Assembly (NCBI GenBank): GCA_037903355.1
Contig: JBAJFE010000049.1
Coordinates: 306,839 to 370,838 of the forward strand
Length of the DNA: 64,000 nucleotides
Source of the DNA: Trichuris trichiura
Lineage: Eukaryota; Nematoda; Enoplea; Trichinellida; Trichuridae
Reading direction: 5' to 3'
In this document: in pieces, positions 11,631 to 23,134 of the stretch
Numbering within the stretch: the first letter of the stretch is position 1
Layout of the letters: each line of letters opens with the position of its first letter
Program-made: the position numbers and the translations under genes
The notes under the pieces: generated by a model
Seen by the model: the letters and a program-made list of their open reading frames with translations, nothing else
What the model was told of the DNA's origin: nothing
Databases searched by the model: none

Positions 11631-14600
11631 ATGTCTCTTAGGACAATTTGGTCAACAGTGCTCGTAACTCTACTATTCACGCAAGTAATTGCAAAAGGCA
11701 TCTTTGACGACTACATTGAAGATCAGAAGGATAAGGAAAAGGAAAAACAAGATTCTCCTACAGAAGGAAAAGATGAAGGAAAGGCGGATAATAAATACCA
11801 CTGCAGAATTGGAAATGATAAACGGCAGGAGTGGTAATTCTGAATCTCGCTTCTCTAATTAGCATGAATGAATCACCGCTCATCAAGCGCTGGCAATTCT
11901 TGAGCTTTATCTCAGTAGCAGAGGAAACTCTCCTGCAGTTTTCTCACTGTATTCTTTTAAGACCTAATGAAACGAATTTTAAAGTTGCATTGTTAATCAC
12001 ATTTGGGTTGACTTTCGCATCTGTTCCTTATGTGGTAATCAATTGTAATACATGTAGGAATTATTATGTCGTCGTTGACATGAAACCCAGTTAAAACAGT
12101 CTGGCTGACGTTGTCGTCTGCTTGGACACCGTTATGCAATAACCGCTTATTCCTACGTCGGCTTCATACAAACGAAGCTAAAAGAGAAAAACTGATTAAA
12201 AGGTACAACAACTGAATAATCAATAATTGTGAAGAAGGACGTATACAACGTATAACTCAAAAAAAGTAAACTTTTAACGTAGAATTGAAATACCTTTTCA
12301 CCTTTTTTAGTGTTTCATTGTTTTTACTTTACATCAATTTCAAATGTTTGTTTCTGTCAATACCATTTTATTTCAATTTACCTCGCCTTTGATTTATTTC
12401 ACTTCTTCTTGTCTGCACATGCAGTCATTTTGAGAAACATTTTCATATTTGATCAATGTTACGCATAAGCACGTGTCTCTTACATCGCTGTCTGTATTTT
12501 AACAGTCGTATTTGAACCCCAGTCTGATTACGGAATAAAGTTTGCTCTGAAGGCTACGTGAATTAAAAGCTTTCCAATGTCTGAGTGGGCAGCACCGTCG
12601 TAAATACAATTAAACCAATGTCTAACGCGCCTTGATAGTTGGAAGGACGTTAGCTGCTCCAAAGTTCATCAGTAGTTCTATCAAAGATGCGCAGAGTACG
12701 ACGACCCTTTGAAGGAAAAATTTCCAAATTGGACAAGTATGAAGAGAGTCGACATTTTAACAATGCAGCGTATTGTTTCTTTTCGTGAAGTCAGCGTGCT
12801 GAACATCGGCAATGCTAAGCGAAGCACGCTACACTGCAACTTTACTTCTGTTGCAGTTGCAGCACAGGCAATAAGTTAAAATGCTGATATTATGTTTGTG
12901 GAAACTTCAGGTTTTTTTCTTTTGCTTACCTCAGGCTCTTTTAAAGCTTTTCTTGAGCTTTAAGTTTCAAGCTGTACCTTATTCCACGAGCAGAAAATAC
13001 CTCTGCACAACCAGCGTTTCAGCGTGTAAAATAAATCGTTCTTGCATCTTCCTAACAATGAGGCAAATACGAAATGTGGCAAAAAGTATTGCTTTCAGTT
13101 TTGCTTAGCTTGTGTCTCTCTTACAGGATGATTCTGTTCAAACCGAAAGATGAGAAAACTTTAATACTAATAGATGGAAACCCAACGCAAAAAGCTACGA
13201 AGGGATTGGAAATAGGAACTACTGCCGACAAAGACCCTGTGCGTGCTACTTTCAGTTGGTATGATAACTGTAAAGAAAAAAAGGAAGAAAACAATGATAA
13301 AGAGGAAGGTGCTGAACAGCAGCAAAAGCAAACGAAGAAAGAAACAAAGGGTGGTCCCCTTTACGCGATATATAATGACGTTATGAAATATCCGCCCGGC
13401 GTTTCCACCAGTGGCTCAAGCAAAGGTAAACCATTTAAATGAGTCTTTTACGCTTTCGAACACTGGATACTTCCTAACGGGTCTGAAGGTTTTCATGATG
13501 GAGTTTTTCTTACGGTTTTCTGTTTTGCCCATTGCTGGTTTCTGAAATAACCAAAACGAATGCCCTACCAACGGATGGATGAGCAGTTATTAAGGAAAAA
13601 TTCAGAACAATCTTACACCTTCAGGACAAACCTTGTCCCGTCGTCAGCGATGATGTTAATGCAAGCTTTACTCCGATGATAGGTTATTTAAAGACGCGGG
13701 AAGGGAGCCGGTCGGTATGGAACTATTTCCGGTTTTATTGGTAACATAGTCCGTATCGAGCTGACCTCCATAACTGTCTCTCTCCCCCGCCTTTAAATAA
13801 CCAATCATCAGCGTAAAGCTTGCATTACCATCAGTGCTGACGATAAGACAAGGTTGGTCTCGAAAGCTCCGAAAGTGTAAGATTGTTCTGAATTTTTCCT
13901 TAATAACCGCTCATCCATCCGTTGGTAGGGCATTTGTTTTGGTTACTTTAGAAACCAACAAAGGGCAAGACAGAAAACCGTAAGAAAACCTCCACCATGA
14001 AAATCTTTTACGCTAGCTGATATATGATAATCATTATAACAAAATTCATTGCAACATGGAGAAGCAGAGCTCCCATTCACTAAAAAATAAATCTATTTTC
14101 ATAGGTGTCTTCGTGTACAGAGGTGAAAGTGGATTTTTCATGACCCACACCGTACCAGGGTTCCCTGATATTGACAAGTACGAATGGACAGAGAAGATGC
14201 TTTCCAGTGCACATCTTTTTATTTGTTTGACCTTGGACAGGAAAATGGCTGGCCAAATAAGTAAAGTCAACTTGCCGACAAAACTAATGCACTCATAGGA
14301 TTTCTAATTTAGTGAGCCACCTCTCCTACGCAGGACCATTGATATATGCGGGAAGTGTGCCAGATGAAGAAAAAAGAAAGGAACCTGGAATAACACTAAA
14401 CAAACTTTTAACCAGTGGCAAACAGCGACCTTCATCCGGTGAACGTTCCTTCATGACGAAAGCCGGCAAACAAAATTTCTTCTTTTTCATGAAGGTTGGA
14501 CGGCCTGAAGCTGGTATGCGCAGTCATTCTTTCTCCAAGAAGTTTCCAATACTGTATTTCAGATTTGACCGGCGACCTCATTGTAAAAAATTTCAGTCAA

Positions 14601-15198
14601 ACATTCTCTGTATTCACCGGAGTCGAAATTATGAAAGAAGACAAGAAACTAGCAAACAGATGTCAAGGAGGATTTAAAGTGCAAAACGTTCGCGATAGCG
14701 TTCGCGTGGAAAAATATGAGCACACACCTTACCAAAATGATTTCTCGTGGTCATGCGGCGGCCAATATTTCTGTTTGTTATCTCAAGGGCGTACGGTAAG
14801 CTGAAAGACTCTTTAAAAGGTGCACTTAACCATTTACGACAGCTTAATCTATATTTCTTTCAATTTCTTTCATTAATTTATCAATGGAAAATGCCTAGAA
14901 AAAGAAAGATGGAGAGACCAGCTAGCCAACGGTCAAAGTATTCTCATTTATTACACAATAGCCGGCATATAATAGAGTTGTGCTATTCCACTTAGACATA
15001 ATACAGCAGCAACTAGTTAAAATAAGACATTTTGTCTAATAGAAAACCTTGGAAGACCATTACGTGCGTGTTATGACATATGGCTTTCCACTGCAGGTAA
15101 AAGACCAAAGGAAACACGGAATGGCAACTTGCGTTGCGTCGAAGAAAGCCCGAAATGCATTTTGTTCCTCCCTAACCGAGAAGGTGGAGCGATGCTAA
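11631..15198 (+). CDS. DNase II-like secreted protein, copy B (complete)
   Basis: Six exons: 11,631-11,833, 13,127-13,425, 14,105-14,260, 14,313-14,513, 14,563-14,795, 15,097-15,198. Every border is GT..AG and the phases add up to 397 codons plus stop, close to the usual ~360 aa of DNase II. Residues 1-21 form a signal peptide (SLRTIWSTVLVTLLFTQVIA); a Lys/Glu-rich stretch follows, then the family start YHCR…EW|MILFKP. Later come GPLYAIYND, GSSKGVFVY, FFMTHTVPGFP, MSHLSYAGPLIYA, FCLLSQGR and a Cys-containing tail. The first HxK motif is SSK and the second, expected near DFSW, has no His or Lys, so it is probably a secreted pseudo-nuclease. The first in-frame ATG was chosen because it gives the signal peptide. 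Intron 2 contains foldback element E2. Confidence 0.85.
13455..14003 (-). mobile_element. Foldback (Penelope-derived) element E2 in an intron
   Basis: Long inverted arms (about 13,486-13,720 and 13,770-14,003) with an extra ~40-base tail on the left. The tail is the reverse complement of ATGAAAAC…CCCGTT…CCAGTGTTC, the tail of the Penelope-like element at 36,463-36,500. An exact 11-bp repeat TCTTTTACGCT flanks the unit (13,444-13,454 and 14,004-14,014). It lies within intron 2 of the DNase II-like gene. Confidence 0.8.
13829..13878 (+). ncRNA. Hammerhead-like motif in E2
   Basis: CTGACGA at 13,837-13,843, a hairpin with AGAC/GTCT pairing, GAAA, then the palindrome AGCT and C. The partner arm on the minus strand (about 13,614-13,652) has GAAG in place of GAAA. 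Confidence 0.4.
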
Positions 15199-15214
15199 GA
15201 CTGACCATCTGTGA

Positions 15215-15220
15215 AATAAA
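15215..15220 (+). terminator. Polyadenylation signal of DNase II-like copy B
   Basis: AATAAA 17 bases after the stop codon at 15,198, supporting the chosen last exon. Confidence 0.55.
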
Positions 15221-15467
15221 AATCGCTGCCCATAATGTTCCGCTTACGATGAAAAGCGTTGCAGCTGTTTTTTGATGATCGTCATAAACGAACGGTTAGC
15301 CTTTAGTTTGACAAAGTACTACAAACGTCTTGGTTCTCAATGCTTTTGAGCAGTAGTCTCGTATAAAGCAATCAAGTAGCAAAAGCTTAACCAATATGGA
15401 AACCATAGTTCAGTAGTCAAGCGAGGGCACACTAGATACTATTTCCTCTGACCATCCAATCGCAATA

Positions 15468-15537
15468 TTTTTTTAGTGATCAGAGAATTGCAAGTTGTAA
15501 ATATTACAACTTGCAGTTCCCTGATCACTAAAAAATT
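15468..15537. repeat. Near-perfect palindrome
   Basis: Arms of about 31-33 bases (…TTAGTGATCAG…GCAAGTTGTA and its reverse complement) are separated by a few bases. It may be a tiny foldback element; no target duplication or hammerhead-like core was found. Confidence 0.7.
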
Positions 15538-17890
15538 TTAAAAATCATAATGCAAATATTACAGCAACTAAAACTATCTTCTATAAACTTTATCATTGAA
15601 AACGACGTATAACATAGCGTCGAAAGGTGAAGCGTTAGTAATGATGCAGACTATGTCAGCCGAACATGTTATACAATAACAATTACATCCGTTGTAAAAA
15701 TGTAAAAGTCCAATAACAGTAATGCGCATGCAGCGTCTATAACGTCAAAATAAGAAAAAAGGATACAAAAGACGAAGATAAGGTACAGACGATGTCGAGG
15801 ATTACGGGGCTTTCGGGCCTATCGTGCGAGTACCATAACGGGCGGTTTGGAAAAAAGGAAAACACATTCACAATTTCTACTTTTCTTCTTTCCCATTGTT
15901 TTACTTCACTATTTTTAACGTTTTACCGTTTTAGTTTTATTACTTAGCAATTTACAATTTTTAAAATTTTATTTTAATGTTTTTTATTTCAAGCTTTATT
16001 TTTTCCTGATTATATTGCCACCTTTTTGTTTTTCTTGTAAACTGAACGAAGATGTTTTCTTAAATAATGGATTTTTATGTTCAAACTGGCGACCCCACCT
16101 TTAACTCGTATTTTCATTTTGGATCTGACGATTTTTTCGTGACTTTTCATGTTACGGTACGGGAAATTCCGAAAACTGTGAAATGAAAAACCTTTACGAG
16201 AGTTGGGTGCATAGCATCTGTATACGCTGCATGAATCTTTGTAAAGTAACACGCCGCGGTAGACTTTCTTCTTCGAATATTTCAATTATGAGATAAGCAG
16301 ACAGTGTAGGGACAGCTGCAAAGCGCATTGCGACAACTTTCGAACTCACACTCCCTAACTATAGCAATAATACAGAAGCTCCGTGGACTGCGCCGGTCAG
16401 TTTTACGGTCAGAAATGTTTTTGACTCTGAGATCAAAAACCAGACAAAAACACTTTCGCCAAGGACAGTTGACGAACAAGTCTCATAAAGTTTGACCCTT
16501 CACCAAAGCAGCCCTGGCAGAATATTTGCAGAAAACGTACAAGTCAGGAACAAAGAGGCTTCAGTCCCTCTTTCTGGAAGTACTTCAAAGGTTCTGGAGC
16601 ATCTCTGAGTGTCAACATCCTCATCAATATCACTCAGCTCCTAGTGGCAGTAATTATTGACGATGATTCAAGGAATTGATACAACGATGAAGTCTATAAG
16701 AAGCAGAAGGATCAACGTATTCCTCTAAAAAAACGTGATCGCTTCCGTCCTACTACTTTTGCGCATAATTTCTCTATGGCTCATATTTTACGCTTAAAAA
16801 GAGACTGAATTTATTGTTACATTGCTATAGCTTTCAAGAGGAAGTTATATTTAATAAAGTAGCTGATTTGCAATATTACCTTTACAAAATATTGCAGTTA
16901 ACCGCGGCCATATACTGCAGGCAGGATGCCGCGTAAGTAAACGAACTTGTCCTCAGATCAAAAAGCTTTGTCGTACCTGCAAATGATGGATCCTATCGAG
17001 TACAACACTGTGCAAAGTCCCTTACACTGTCGGGCCTTTTGTGAGGCGTCTGTCGCTAACGTATAGCACAAATCAAAGTTAACGTGTAATATAATATACG
17101 AACAGGCTGAGGATAACCATGTTGCACATTCTATGCTGAAACAGGGAAATTAAATGAAAAAAGGACTTGAATTTGTTAAGAACACATGACATCTGTTAGA
17201 GCATAGAAGTGGCTGAATGTATTCTATAAAACCGCGCTGTATGATGGTTCACGCAGCGATAGATGCATAGATTAATAAGCTTTGAACGTCGCTGCTGTTA
17301 TGATAAAGTAATTATTATCTGGGAAACAATAGTTGCCTGACATGGCATTTCAGTACTAATATCCTGCAGGCATCATTCTCAAGCACTCACGTAAATGCAG
17401 TGTCATACCTTTGAAACATTACGTCACAAGCATCAATTTTGTCGCGAAATCACACTCGCCAGTGAGTCATGCAAATACTGGACACTAAAATAAAGTTGAG
17501 CGCGACACAGTTTACCGAAAGGTATTTATACTTACGCGGCAGAATATCAGCTCGCCAGCTGTCTTCTTTTCTGCACTTAATTTAGAATTCGTTTACTGAA
17601 AATAAAACAGGAAATTTTAAAACTTTTGGAATGCAAACTTTCTTCTCAAAGACCGCAAAATTCGCACACTAATAGTCTAGATGTACTGCTCTCTTCGGAT
17701 CTGCGATCCTATACCGCGGAAAGAGAAAGACAGTAATCTCTTAACTGCTGAAAGTACCCAAAAACGGAAACTAAAACAACAACAAGATTAAATGGCAAAT
17801 GCCTTGAGAAAAGCTGAACCGTCGCGGCATTAAGCGTCAAGATATGCAAGTGCGAAAAAGAGCACCTGCTGCAACGTTCCTCTTCCCGCT
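15538..17890. other. Spacer without a recognisable gene
   Basis: AT-rich sequence with homopolymer-rich stretches (15,860-16,010). Open frames at 16,010-16,479 (minus) are Lys/Arg-rich or Cys-rich noise without homology I recognise. Confidence 0.45.
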
Positions 17891-18003
17891 TAAGCATAAC
17901 AAGAGAATGGGCATGCGAAACGTGAATATTCTGCTCAAAACAGTCAGCAGACCATAAAAGGGAAGTTATTATACATGAAGGAAGTTTGTGTGCACAAGTA
18001 ATA

Positions 18004-18234
18004 ATGAATGGCTATAAGTTTGATATCATAATTACGTGCAGGGGGAATACTACGATACAGAAAGATGATCCGATTTCCTTCAAATACAAGTTGACTACTG
18101 ATTTGGATACATCATCAATTTTTCAAATTACTGACGATTTCCTACTCTTCAAGAGCAAAGCTACTACGCACATTTGTATTCAACTTTTGCAAATGGAATG
18201 CCCTACCGCCGAACATTTCGAAGTTGACTACTGA
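18004..18234 (+). other. Possible 3' exon or pseudogene of an unknown small protein
   Basis: The frame from about 18,004 reads MNGYKFDIIITCRGN…DDPISF… and is partly kept in the inverted partner (MNGYKVDIIITC…DDPISFEFKL, read on the minus strand near 23,595-23,500), which then hits a stop. Without the tandem repeat the frame would continue into …AEHFGAESSTNSCS and a stop near 18,520, followed by AATAAA at ~18,597. This suggests a former exon disrupted by the 133-bp amplification. I do not recognise the family. Confidence 0.3.
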
Positions 18235-18488
18235 TTTGGATACATAATCAATTTTTCAAATTACTGACGATTTCCTACTCTTCAAGAGCAAAGCTACTAC
18301 GCACATTTGTATTCAACTTTTGCAAATGGAATGCCCTACCGCCGAACATTTCGAAGTTGACTACTGATTTGGATACATAATCAATTTTTCAAATTACTGA
18401 CGATTTCCTACTCTTCAAGAGCAAAGCTACTACGCACAATTGTATTCAACTTTTGCAAATGGATTGCCCTACCGCCGAACATTTCGGC
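18090..18488 (+). repeat. Three tandem copies of a 133-bp unit
   Basis: Units start at GTTGACTACTGATTTGG at 18,090, 18,223 and 18,356. They are nearly identical; the third has a few changes near its end. The period is not a multiple of three, so it shifts any frame. The inverted partner near 23,400-23,500 has a single unit, so the amplification is specific to this copy and recent. Confidence 0.9.
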
Positions 18489-18813
18489 GCAGAGTCTTCA
18501 ACTAACAGCTGCTCTTAATAATGAAAAGAGGTTGAAAGTGTGTGCATGTCATTGTTTATTAAGTGTCACAGTATAAAAGCCACTAAACAAGTTCCAATAA
18601 AGCTGAAAACTGAAACGAAAAGACAGAAAAAGCAATAATACAGGATGTTCACACCTCAAAGAAGACAAAATCAACATAAAAGAAAGAAAAATAAAGAAAA
18701 AAGATTTTCACATTATAAAGGAGGCAATTTTAACTCACAATAAAAAAGACTACAAGGGAGATTGAGGAGAAAGAAAGAAAAAAATAAACGAAGACGGTAG
18801 AAGCAATAAGCAC

Positions 18814-18874
<61 letters not shown>
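18814..18874. repeat. (AAT)n microsatellite
   Basis: About 20 uninterrupted AAT/TAA triplets within a purine-rich stretch (18,620-19,080). Confidence 0.97.
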
Positions 18875-18875
<1 letters not shown>

Positions 18876-19705
18876 CAAAATTTTCGTGCACTAAAGAGAA
18901 AAACACCAACTTACACGGAGACAAAAAGATAGAAAGAAGAAAAAGAAAATGAGGCTGGCAAACACGAATGAAAAAATAGAGGACAGAAATCGGAGGTTTT
19001 ACAAAATAAAGAAAAGGAAAGAAAACAACAAAAAATAAAAACGCAAGCATTTGTAACACACAAAATGAAAGTTTAAGCAAAATGGTCAGACCTGAAACCA
19101 TAATGTTTCAACATTCCACGACGATGTAGCTTACGCAGTCATGTGACGAAGCTTGCTGGCTCTGCAAGGTCCGACATCTTAAAGCTCACTATTTTTACGA
19201 ACGGGCCTACCGCAATTTTCATAACAAAAACCTTCAACCGATGAAATAAGTACATGTACTGCAAAGCGTAAAACTCTAAAAACGACTTCGGAAACGGAAG
19301 CAACCGCTTTTACTTTCCGCACTTCAACATTTAAAGCACCAAAAAGCATGGATTTCAGCCGCAAGCGTGGCCACAAGAGGGCAAGATTAAGAAACCAGTT
19401 TCGCTGTCAATTAAACAAGAAACTAAATATTGAAAAAACAACTACTAGAATCCTAGCGCTTCTACATTTGAGTAGAGTTCCTAGCTTCACACGAGCATTA
19501 CACAGGCAAGATTGCCTGCGTCAAGCAGCAAAACGTCAAACATCGCTCCAATTGACAATTTTAGTAACAAGCGCTAATAGAAAGAAGTAACCATAAAAAT
19601 CACTAAAGAAGATTTGTTTGAACAAGAAGACGGTCTACAATGTAAAATTTAATAAAAATAGACAAACTTTTGTACTTCCTATGAGATGCTGCGCACAAAT
19701 CGGAA

Positions 19706-21745
19706 TCAAACTTGCTGAAGAGAAAGCTTGACCAGATCGAACAAAGCAGGATCGGTTACGTTCAACAATTGCTGCAAAATTTTCAAAATGCCAACGTCTC
19801 TTAGTCGAACCTGCGAATAGCAATTACGATACGTAACTAATAGTAATTCAAATTTAAATGGGCCTACCTGGCGTTCCGTGAAACCGTACTCTTCTTTCCA
19901 CAGCAAATTGCATACGCAGCGAACAGACGCCATCTGCAAGCGAAGACATCCGTATTGCATGTAATTAGCTATCTTGTTCAGTATATCTTCGTTATTTATT
20001 AAGAAATCCTTTGAAGTTCCGCCATCCGTTATATGCACCAGAATCATAAGTGCAACTTCTTTGGCGTACACGGAAAACGGACCTTCAAGAATGAATATTA
20101 CTATTTGCATAATTTGAACGCCATTAGTGCTCATAACGACGTCAACAAAAGGCTTATTGGTCAGCAAATCCATTAGAAGATAGAGAAGACGAAGAACCAC
20201 TGGCGAGTCGGATTGAAGTTCCGTTACTGCACAAAGAATACGACCAGGAGGACAAGCATTAAGCACAATCGCTTTGACACGATCGTCAGCCCTATAGCAG
20301 CAATTCTGCAGGGCCCAAACTGCGTTCAATTTTATCGAAGCTTCCGTATGGTCTATCAGCTTGGACATACGTTCGATCAGTCCTGCTTCTATAAGTCCAT
20401 CTTTGCAAGGTGAAAATCCCAACACAAGGTTGCACATGATAGCTGTAACACTCGCAAGCACTTCGTTGTTTTCGCTGGTTGCTAAGATATGGTATAAAGC
20501 TTTGAATATACGATCGTCAAAAAATGTAGTGCGCAACTGTTCTACCCAGCGACTCAACGACAGTAGACAACTTAACGCTGGCAGGAGAAGATTCATTTCA
20601 TGGTATCTTGAACTGATCACTCCTAGAAGGCAAGAGCCCAGACTACGAATATCATTTAGCACCCGCTGGCAAATATCCTCGCGAAATCCTATCATGGCTG
20701 CTATAGCTTCTAAGGCAGCACTGAAATTCAGCTCCATCTCTGGCAGATTAGGCGTCACCGTTTCCGGATCCGAACAATCAAGCATCATGCTACCCAGAAC
20801 TTGAGGAAACAGGTTGTTCCAGTGTGCAATACACTGAAGATTGGGATCGTTCTCGATACAGTAAGCCAGTGCACTACAAGCACTCGCTTTCATACCCTTT
20901 TCCTGCCATTCAGGTGACAGTATCAAAATTCGAATCAATTTAGGTACTACTTCCGTTGGAATGCGCTTCATAGCCGCACTGTCTAAGCAGCCTTTGCGCA
21001 TCAGGTAAACCAAACATCTAGCGGCTCCAAGTTGAACACCATAAGCATTGATCGGAGACAACAGAGAGAACAAACGTTCAATGGCGGATATACCATGGTA
21101 CTCAGCCGAGTGGAAAGCTGAACAAGAAGATTGGCATCGATAAAGCAGATTTGCAAAGAAGTTAACGCCTGCTAGTTGAAGTCGAACTGCGTTACTGAAT
21201 AACATTGGTAAAATACGGTCGATCGCATTGATGCCCACAAGCATTCGTCTATCCTCTTTGGCTTGGCATGTGTGCATAAGGATAGTGGCCACGTCATGCT
21301 GAGTGTCAACAGAAAAGTTAATATTCTTAAGCAGTATTAGCACAACGTCCGGTTTGGTCCGTAGCAAATCTGGTGGTCCCTGGCCGGCTACATACAGCAT
21401 ACGAAGACAAGCAACGCATGCAGCAGCGTAGTCCGATGGTTCTTCGGTCAACTGAGACAGCAAGAACGAAATGAGACCTTCATTCACAAGGGAGTGGGCA
21501 AAGTCCGGCGAACCACGGCCGAATAATGTAAGGGCTGCAACAACGCCTTTTTTCACAGCTGTACTCGGAAAACGTTGCATGACACGGGACAGCAATACAG
21601 CGGGCACTTGTCTCTCATGAATTATTTGTCTGCGTCGGTTGCTACCGATGATTTCGTACTTTAAGTCTTCAATTGATTCCAACAAAGTCAACTCATCATC
21701 AGATTCCAACTTTGACAATGCGGAAGACAACCGCGGAGTGACCAT
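19706..21745 (-). CDS. ARMC8: ARMC8 (armadillo-repeat subunit of the CTLH E3 ligase), copy 1
   Basis: One 679-codon frame. Codons for 19 residues (VGPFKFELLLVTYRNCYSQ) come from a 57-nt GT..AG intron at 19,867-19,811 that has no stop and is a multiple of three; splicing it out gives 660 aa, close to the ~670 aa of animal ARMC8. ARMC8 is an armadillo-repeat scaffold of the CTLH (GID) ubiquitin ligase, which recruits substrates in nucleus and cytoplasm. Recognition rests on family-like blocks: LSLSRWVEQLRTTF, MCNLVLGFSP, GIWALxN-like AVWALQNC, GVQIMQIVIFILEG, NNEDILNKIANYMQ, RLRDVGIL and LSLQQ at the end. The start ATG lies in a strong context (ACCATGG). It has a single intron while neighbouring genes have one every 100-200 bases. 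A near-identical copy is at 38,074. Confidence 0.92.
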   Translation of the reverse strand: MVTPRLSSALSKLESDDELTLLESIEDLKYEIIGSNRRRQIIHERQVPAVLLSRVMQRFPSTAVKKGVVAALTLFGRGSPDFAHSLVNEGLISFLLSQLTEEPSDYAAACVACLRMLYVAGQGPPDLLRTKPDVVLILLKNINFSVDTQHDVATILMHTCQAKEDRRMLVGINAIDRILPMLFSNAVRLQLAGVNFFANLLYRCQSSCSAFHSAEYHGISAIERLFSLLSPINAYGVQLGAARCLVYLMRKGCLDSAAMKRIPTEVVPKLIRILILSPEWQEKGMKASACSALAYCIENDPNLQCIAHWNNLFPQVLGSMMLDCSDPETVTPNLPEMELNFSAALEAIAAMIGFREDICQRVLNDIRSLGSCLLGVISSRYHEMNLLLPALSCLLSLSRWVEQLRTTFFDDRIFKALYHILATSENNEVLASVTAIMCNLVLGFSPCKDGLIEAGLIERMSKLIDHTEASIKLNAVWALQNCCYRADDRVKAIVLNACPPGRILCAVTELQSDSPVVLRLLYLLMDLLTNKPFVDVVMSTNGVQIMQIVIFILEGPFSVYAKEVALMILVHITDGGTSKDFLINNEDILNKIANYMQYGCLRLQMASVRCVCNLLWKEEYGFTERQVGPFKFELLLVTYRNCYSQVRLRDVGILKILQQLLNVTDPALFDLVKLSLQQV

Positions 21746-21966
21746 GGTATTTCACCAAATGCGATGAACTAGATTTGTCTAGATTCCAATAGTAGGCGTA
21801 CGATTTTGATTCTTCCTCTCTGTTTTGACCTAACTGCGCGTGTTTAAGAATAACATCAAAATAACGGAGGAAATTCTTCCACTAATAACAGTTCGCTGAT
21901 GGCAAATATACTTTGCGCAAATAGGTGATCAATTGAAAAATATGAAACTTGCCAATAAAACGCACA

Positions 21967-22069
21967 ATGGGGAAAAGGAACAAAGCAACTGCTTTACAGA
22001 AAGAAGCAAGGCAATTAGTTAAACGCGAATTCGCCGTAGGCTTCCAGACGGTAGTTTGTCGATATGCAG
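21967..22069 (+). other. Possible short first exon, divergent to ARMC8 copy 1
   Basis: A short basic frame (MGKRNKATALQKEARQ…) starts 220 bases upstream of the ARMC8 start on the opposite strand and ends at a possible donor (GCAG|GTATGG). The same place in the duplicate (from ~40,336) has TAA TAG in this frame. It is either a gene broken in copy 2 or chance. Product unknown. Confidence 0.2.
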
Positions 22070-22989
22070 GTATGGGCTACGATACTAAAATATTCATTTT
22101 TGAGGACGGACAGAATTCTCTTAAGTGGTTAGTAAAGCTTTGCATTATTTCTTGAAGCATTTGAAGAGGTTACGAGATTTCGTTTCTGTTCTTTGTAATT
22201 TTTTTCCTTACTCTCATTTTGGCCCGGACAATAAATTTTTGTATGTGGTTAACTGTTAGCTTATGATGAACGTATAGTTCCTTGCAGCTCTTGTAACAGA
22301 AAATTATTGAGTAATTAGAGCAGGTCTCTTCAGGGCGAAAGCTTTGCGTGGTACCTTTGCCGGCGAAGCGCGTAGCCTTTAGTTTAACATGAAACGGGGT
22401 TATGCAAAGTCACCTTATTCAAGGCCTGCGCGAAATACCGAGTGTTGTGCAGCCGAATGATGCCAGTTAAGTCGTTGGCGTCAAAAGATTACAGTATTAG
22501 ATTTCAAAGTTTTATTTTAGTGACGCCACGTGTCTTCCTTACATTGTCTGTTGTTATGCTGGCCTGTAAAACATTGTGCTCGTAGGCGTGTATGTATAAA
22601 GAATTTTGGACTTGCCAGGCTGCCGGTGAACAACTAAGGAAATGCCGAGTATAAATTACGGTGTGCTGTTCTACATGCAGTTCGGAATAATGGGTCATGA
22701 GCGCTGGAAACGGTTGCGTTTGCAAAGCGTAATAGTGTAGATGCTTTTTCCTACGACACATCTCATTCCAGCATAAGTTGCCGTATCCTAAAGTATAGGC
22801 GACTTTTCTGCGCTCAATTCAGCATTTTCACGGTGTGCTAAGTGGTTCAGTAAACATAGCTTGCAGCTAAGATCACAAAGTTGCAACCTAGTTTAGAGTC
22901 AGTCAATACTTGCTTGCAGCATTCTTGCGTGTGACGACATTGTGGCAACGTGGGCCCAACTTAGTCATTTATCACTGCGTGAACCATAA

Positions 22990-23110
22990 AGTTGCCTCTC
23001 GTTATTTCCCTTGATTCCTTAGCGCTGATGACGGGTCAGGAGGTCCGAGAGCTTCGGAGCTAAATTGATTCAATGTCACAACAGGGCATCTTCCGTACCA
23101 ATAAACTTAC
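22990..23110 (+). mobile_element. Solo Penelope-type end with hammerhead-like core (E8)
   Basis: CTGATGA at 23,025-23,031, a hairpin (GGGTC…GGTCC), GAGA in place of GAAA, then AGCTTCGG. Stem I can form between TTAGC (before) and GCTAA (after). About 40 bases further is a tail like that of the other copies (TTCCGTACCAATAAAC). Confidence 0.45.
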
Positions 23111-23134
23111 AAGTTGATATTCTCTCCTTAATTT

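Larger units (their letters stand above)
17895..18660 (+). repeat. Left member of an inverted repeat flanking ARMC8 copy 1
   Basis: This stretch matches the reverse complement of ~23,135-23,690 over its whole length except for a tandem amplification (18,090-18,488). Together the two copies bracket ARMC8 copy 1. The start contains a protein-like frame (see 18,004-18,234). Confidence 0.75.
19103..22935 (+). repeat. Direct segmental duplication containing ARMC8, copy 1
   Basis: Matches 37,467-41,300 in the same orientation, offset about 18,368 bp. The ARMC8 reading frame is nearly identical (12 differences in 679 codons), whereas flanking DNA is far more diverged (roughly 85% near the ATG, about 70% further upstream, by eye). 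Confidence 0.9.

Noticed and set aside
11831..12094. Hydrophobic frame overlapping the end of DNase II-like exon 1
   Set aside because: Starts at the exon's donor site; intron sequence in a shifted frame.
18730..19101. Leucine-rich open frame on the minus strand
   Set aside because: Produced by the (AAT)n microsatellite and purine-rich surroundings; not a gene.
19348..19590. Basic 80-codon frame downstream of ARMC8 copy 1
   Set aside because: Frameshifted in the duplicate at ~37,740 and without a recognisable family.
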